Shown here piece after piece: positions 63,644 through 64,000 of a stretch of 64,000 bases of DNA. The translations under genes were made by a program, and so were the position numbers. The stretch comes from Vreelandella neptunia (GTDB lineage: Bacteria > Pseudomonadota > Gammaproteobacteria > Pseudomonadales > Halomonadaceae): positions 4,464,001 through 4,528,000 of the forward strand of contig NZ_CP140255.1 of NCBI RefSeq assembly GCF_034479615.1. The letters are read 5' to 3'. Positions within the stretch are counted from its first letter, which is position 1, and each line of letters begins with the position of its first letter. The notes under the pieces are model-generated. The model had not been told where the DNA came from. It made no database searches and was given only the letters and a program-made list of their open reading frames with translations.

Positions 63644-64000
63644 ATGCACGCCCCGTCATTATCAAAGCTGTCTTTTGCAAAGCTGCCTTTTACAAAGCCG
63701 TTTTCTTCGCCGTCGTTTGTTTCACTATCGAGTCTTATTGGCACAGGTCTGTTACTGAGCTTCTCCAACGGCGTTTCCGCCCAAAACACTGCCTCTGGTA
63801 CTTCGTCTAGCGCCAGCGCCGACGACACCATGGTGGTCGTAGGGTCGCGTACCCCCAGCCAGATCAGCCAGATTCCGGGTGCTGTATGGGTCATTGATAA
63901 AGAGATGCTGCAACAGCAGACCCGCAATGGTGCAGACCTAAAGACAGCATTGGGGCATCTGGTGCCGGGGCTGGATCTAGCGCCTCAAGGGCGCACCAAT
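63644..64000 (+). CDS. TonB-dependent receptor, N-terminal part (runs off right edge)
   Basis: 119 residues are visible from ATG 63644. A long Ser/Pro-rich leader and hydrophobic stretch (SLIGTGLLLSFSNGVSA) form an extended signal peptide. The mature protein begins with a TonB-box-like DDTMVVVGSR and continues into a plug domain (ISQIPGAVWVIDKEMLQQQT, then LGHLVPGLDLAPQG). Relatives import ferric siderophores, haem or vitamin B12. The rest lies beyond the window, so the substrate cannot be judged. The frame has no stop to the last base. Confidence 0.88.
   Translation, partial: MHAPSLSKLSFAKLPFTKPFSSPSFVSLSSLIGTGLLLSFSNGVSAQNTASGTSSSASADDTMVVVGSRTPSQISQIPGAVWVIDKEMLQQQTRNGADLKTALGHLVPGLDLAPQGRTN

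Overview
The window reads as a piece of a gammaproteobacterial chromosome of moderately high GC. The best fit is a halophilic or marine member of the Halomonadaceae (Halomonas/Vreelandella type). This placement is an inference from gene content: a complete UrtABCDE urea importer, a TctABC tricarboxylate importer with its own two-component system, a BCCT osmolyte carrier, a FinR/Fpr pair, xseB-ispA-dxs, AapJQMP, a PhnCDEE importer and glnK-amtB-glnK. No rRNA, tRNA, CRISPR array, transposase, integrase or phage gene was seen.

Layout. 1-4317: accessory defence block with a type I restriction-modification locus (hsdM, hsdS and the start of a further gene, leftward) and a divergent Xre/RES toxin-antitoxin pair. 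4560-8361: TroABCD-type metal importer, bracketed by a 26-bp direct repeat. 8462-14251: urt operon. 14720-20441: tctCBA plus a CitA/CitB-like sensor and regulator. 20537-26054: DUF481 outer-membrane protein, a NitT/TauT-like ABC importer and a BCCT carrier. 26091-36639: flagellin, folK/folM, a YbiO-type mechanosensitive channel, YqaA, IclR regulator, ECHDC3-like protein, TrhO, pirin and SerA. 36889-46206: xseB-ispA-dxs, djlA, a GST, cheZ, hemolysin-III protein, ribA and hemE-speE. 46465-55983: aapJQMP, ridA, a histidine phosphatase, phnDCEE and a host-attachment-family protein. 56109-58528: a small chemoreceptor remnant and a full chemoreceptor. 58533-64000: finR/fpr, glnK, amtB, glnK, ubiK and the start of a TonB-dependent receptor.

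How it works together. The clearest theme is nitrogen acquisition. I can read sigma-54 (GG-N10-GC) promoter candidates upstream of urtA, aapJ, the NitT/TauT-like importer and glnK-amtB. Each has NtrC-like GCACC/GGTGC half-sites roughly 60-170 bp upstream of the predicted start. A second theme is a scattered flagellar regulon: sigma-28 promoter candidates precede the lone flagellin, the lone cheZ and the chemoreceptor remnant/chemoreceptor unit. The rest is housekeeping (isoprenoid, folate, haem, serine, riboflavin, polyamine) mixed with transporters.

All functional names rest on recognising protein families by eye. Promoter and operator calls are pattern matches and carry lower confidence. 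Gene starts were moved from the longest frame wherever a ribosome-binding site, a promoter or the family's usual N-terminus argued for it.
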